Shown: one piece after another, positions 62,194 through 64,000 of the stretch | Position numbering within the stretch: the stretch's first letter is position 1 | How the letters are laid out: the number at the start of each line of letters is the position of its first letter | Assembly (NCBI RefSeq): GCF_047730065.1 | Contig: NZ_CP159829.1 | Location: forward strand, 62,001 to 126,000 | Source of the DNA: Njordibacter sp028825405 | GTDB lineage: Bacteria > Pseudomonadota > Gammaproteobacteria > Pseudomonadales > Balneatricaceae | Direction of reading: 5' to 3' | DNA: 64,000 nt | The notes under the pieces: model-generated | The model's database searches: none | Seen by the model: the letters and a program-made list of their open reading frames with translations, nothing else | Told to the model about the DNA's origin: nothing | Position numbers and translations under genes: made by a program

Positions 62194-63225
62194 ATGATCC
62201 AGCCTCCTCAGCCTCCATCCAAAGAGCAGTTGTTTACCCTAGACCCTGCAGGTGCGCCAGTGACCAACAAACTGCCAGGTGAGCTGCGCAATTTTTGTTT
62301 TTTGCTGCAACCCAATTTTTCCATGATGGCCCTGACGTCTGCTATAGATGCTTTGCGAACCGCTAATTTGCTCAGTGAAGAAGAACTTTACACCTTTCGC
62401 CTAGTGAGCTTGGATGGTGCCGCTGTGTGCAGTGACTTAGGCTTTTCTGCCATGGCTGATCAAGCACTAGAAGAGCTTAATGTTGATCATTTGGATGCTT
62501 TTGTTGTTTGTGGTGGCTTGCGTGTTGAGCTTCAAACTCCACCACAGATCATTAGATTCTTACGTCAACCTGAGCTGCGAAAAAAGACTTTAGGGTCATT
62601 GTGGAATGGTTTATTTGCTCTAGCTCATGCTGGGGTTATTAACGACAAAAAGGCTGTGGTGCATCGGAGTAATAGAGCGAGCTTCAGGGAAACGTTTGCT
62701 GACATTAATTTAAAAGATAAAGCTTACGTTATCGATCATCAGTGTTTTAGTTGTGCAGGTGGCAATAGTGCTTTGGATATGATGTTAGAGCTCATGTTAG
62801 AAGCGAGAGGTAAGCCTTTTGTGCGAGGCATTTGTGACATTCTTACCTGTGACCGTATCAGTGACACGGGTGAACCGGCATTTTTAAGTGATCAGGCTGA
62901 TACGCAGTTACCCAAAAGCCTTCAAGACACCATTTGTTTAATGCAAAACAACATGGAAGAAATGTTGTCAGCTGAAGAAATTGCGTCTTTAGTTGGCATT
63001 ACTCGGCGACAGATTGAGCGTCAGTTTCAGCGATATCTAGGCAGCACACCCACGCGTTATTACTTGGAACTGCGACTCAAGCGATGCCATCAACTGCTCA
63101 CTCAGACCCAGTTGAGTATGAGTGATATCTCCTTGGCTTGTGGGTTTGTATCCTACCCACATTTTAGCAAATGTTATCGTCAATACTTTGAGGTAACACC
63201 GTCTCATACTCGACGACAATCATAG
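62194..63225 (+). CDS. GlxA-family transcriptional regulator (DJ-1/PfpI plus AraC HTH)
   Basis: A 343-residue regulator. The N-terminal DJ-1/PfpI-like sensor domain spans about residues 30-195 (FCFLLQPNFSMMALTSAIDALRTANL, VVCGGLRVEL, CFSCAGGNSALDMMLELM). The C-terminal AraC helix-turn-helix spans about 245-340 (EEIASLVGITRRQIERQFQRYLG and ISLACGFVSYPHFSKCYRQYF). Closest in style to the Pseudomonas glycine-betaine/carnitine regulators GbdR and CdhR. The effector cannot be read from sequence, and no betaine-catabolic gene is present here. Divergent from the MoxR operon with 132 bases between. Confidence 0.88.
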   Translation: MIQPPQPPSKEQLFTLDPAGAPVTNKLPGELRNFCFLLQPNFSMMALTSAIDALRTANLLSEEELYTFRLVSLDGAAVCSDLGFSAMADQALEELNVDHLDAFVVCGGLRVELQTPPQIIRFLRQPELRKKTLGSLWNGLFALAHAGVINDKKAVVHRSNRASFRETFADINLKDKAYVIDHQCFSCAGGNSALDMMLELMLEARGKPFVRGICDILTCDRISDTGEPAFLSDQADTQLPKSLQDTICLMQNNMEEMLSAEEIASLVGITRRQIERQFQRYLGSTPTRYYLELRLKRCHQLLTQTQLSMSDISLACGFVSYPHFSKCYRQYFEVTPSHTRRQS

Positions 63226-63251
63226 TTATTAAAAGAACCGGTGCATGGCCT

Positions 63252-63866
63252 TTAGCTATCGATGAGTTGGTTTAGGTGATTAATCCCCCAGTCCGTCATC
63301 TGAGGCCATGGGTACTGTGCTGAAGTATCAATGTGTACCGTCGATACTGCAGCGGCTCTGCCAGCTTCTAGGTCAAACAAGTAATCGCCTACCATCACAC
63401 TGTCACTTGTTTTAGCGCCCCATTGTGCCAAGAGTAACTGTATGCCGGCAGGGTCGGGTTTGGGTTCGCAAGACGCGCGGTCCAAAATGTCTTGGGAAGT
63501 GAAAAAGCCATCCAAGTTACAAATTGCCAATGTTTGTATGGCAGCAGGCATGACATTGCGGGTTAATATGCCAAGGTTGGCGCCTTTTTTTTGCAGGTGA
63601 TCGAGGAGCTCGTATGCGCCTGGCATCGGTTTAGCCAAGCTTGCAAAGTAGGACTCCAAGGCATTGATTTTTTCCCACATAGGTGCGGCTTGTTCCTGGG
63701 GCATGGCTTGCACCGTTCCCAAAATGTCTGAGCCTGAAGCTAAACCTAACTCGCTTCTCATCATGTCAAAGTCATGCACGCCTATGGTTAGTGTGCCGTC
63801 CATATCAAAGATCCAGTGTTTTTTGGCCAAGATATTTTTATGTTGTTGGTTTAAAGACAGTTTCAT
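63252..63866 (-). CDS. HAD-family phosphatase
   Basis: A 204-residue HAD-IA phosphatase with intact nucleophile motif HWIFDMDGTLT (near residue 17), motif II GILTRNV, motif III Lys in SCEPKPDPAG and motif IV VMVGDYLFDLEAG. Phosphoglycolate-phosphatase-like in size and layout, with a small helical cap. Substrate unknown. Convergent with the regulator gene. Confidence 0.87.
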   Translation of the reverse strand: MKLSLNQQHKNILAKKHWIFDMDGTLTIGVHDFDMMRSELGLASGSDILGTVQAMPQEQAAPMWEKINALESYFASLAKPMPGAYELLDHLQKKGANLGILTRNVMPAAIQTLAICNLDGFFTSQDILDRASCEPKPDPAGIQLLLAQWGAKTSDSVMVGDYLFDLEAGRAAAVSTVHIDTSAQYPWPQMTDWGINHLNQLIDS

Positions 63867-63974
63867 GGGTCTAATTTAACAAATTTTGCATGAAATAGGC
63901 TAGTTTTACTTTCCATTGTTTAGCCTTTTCGGGCCATGTGGTAAAATTAATACTTCATTTTTGGAGGATAACCA

Positions 63975-64000
63975 ATGGGCGCACAAGTTGCCGTTATCAT
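63975..64000 (+). CDS. Start of a gene cut by the window edge, possibly purE
   Basis: An ATG preceded by GGAGG at a good spacing opens a frame reading MGAQVAVI before the window ends. PurE (5-carboxyaminoimidazole ribonucleotide mutase) often begins in this way before its GSKSDW motif, so purE is a guess. Only nine codons are visible, so the call is weak. Confidence 0.35.

Overview
The window is a contiguous chromosomal segment of a Gammaproteobacterium close to the Pseudomonadales/Oceanospirillales. Gene order is the main evidence. The runs spoT-rpoZ-gmk / rph-crc-pyrE / slmA-argB-algC-dut-coaBC, lptM-lysA-dapF-DUF484-xerC-yigB with divergent cyaY and argH, ponA / (pil) / aroK-aroB-damX-gltB-gltD-hemE, and hemC-hemD-hemX-hemY ... 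rho-ubiD are the ones known from Pseudomonas. A Crc homologue between rph and pyrE points the same way. Moderate GC by eye and a DASH cryptochrome fit a marine member, but the species cannot be fixed from sequence alone.

Layout. 1-5.7 kb: stringent response and nucleotide metabolism (spoT, cut by the left edge; rpoZ; gmk; rph; crc; pyrE). 5.7-10.8 kb: leftward slmA-argB-algC-dut-coaBC block plus a CBS-domain protein. 11-12.6 kb: mutM, a YfhL-type ferredoxin and coaD, with a shared bidirectional terminator. 12.8-20.2 kb: leftward lptM-lysA-dapF-DUF484-xerC-yigB-ybiB operon, cyaY and argH. 20.3-25 kb: an accessory patch of small genes (a HAD protein without its catalytic aspartates, DUF1330-like, flavin reductase, serine hydrolase, and a cupin gene broken by an amber codon). 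25.2-40.5 kb: nuclease, PBP1a, a relic of pilMNOPQ, aroK, aroB, damX, gltBD, hemE and a tautomerase-like gene. 40.6-52.6 kb: ybaK, cry-DASH, trmB, hemCDXY, rho, ubiD, glpK. 52.7-59 kb: two lipoproteins, a small membrane protein with its own promoter and terminator, and a three-gene envelope operon (MMPL/RND exporter, LolA-like periplasmic protein, beta-barrel). 58.9-64 kb: a leftward MoxR ATPase - VWA protein - [2Fe-2S]/hydrolase fusion operon, a divergent GlxA/AraC-type regulator, a HAD phosphatase and the first codons of a gene that may be purE.

Most genes are housekeeping. The points most worth a second look are: (1) the MoxR-VWA operon whose last gene fuses a Bfd-type [2Fe-2S] domain to a kynurenine-formamidase-like hydrolase; (2) the pilMNOPQ locus, collapsed to the start of pilM joined to the end of pilQ; (3) the cupin gene with a single TGG-to-TAG-type interruption; (4) the HAD protein with an FGSIGT motif in place of DxDGT; (5) the MMPL/LolA-like/beta-barrel operon with its neighbouring small membrane protein. 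No rRNA, tRNA, CRISPR array, insertion sequence or prophage was recognised.
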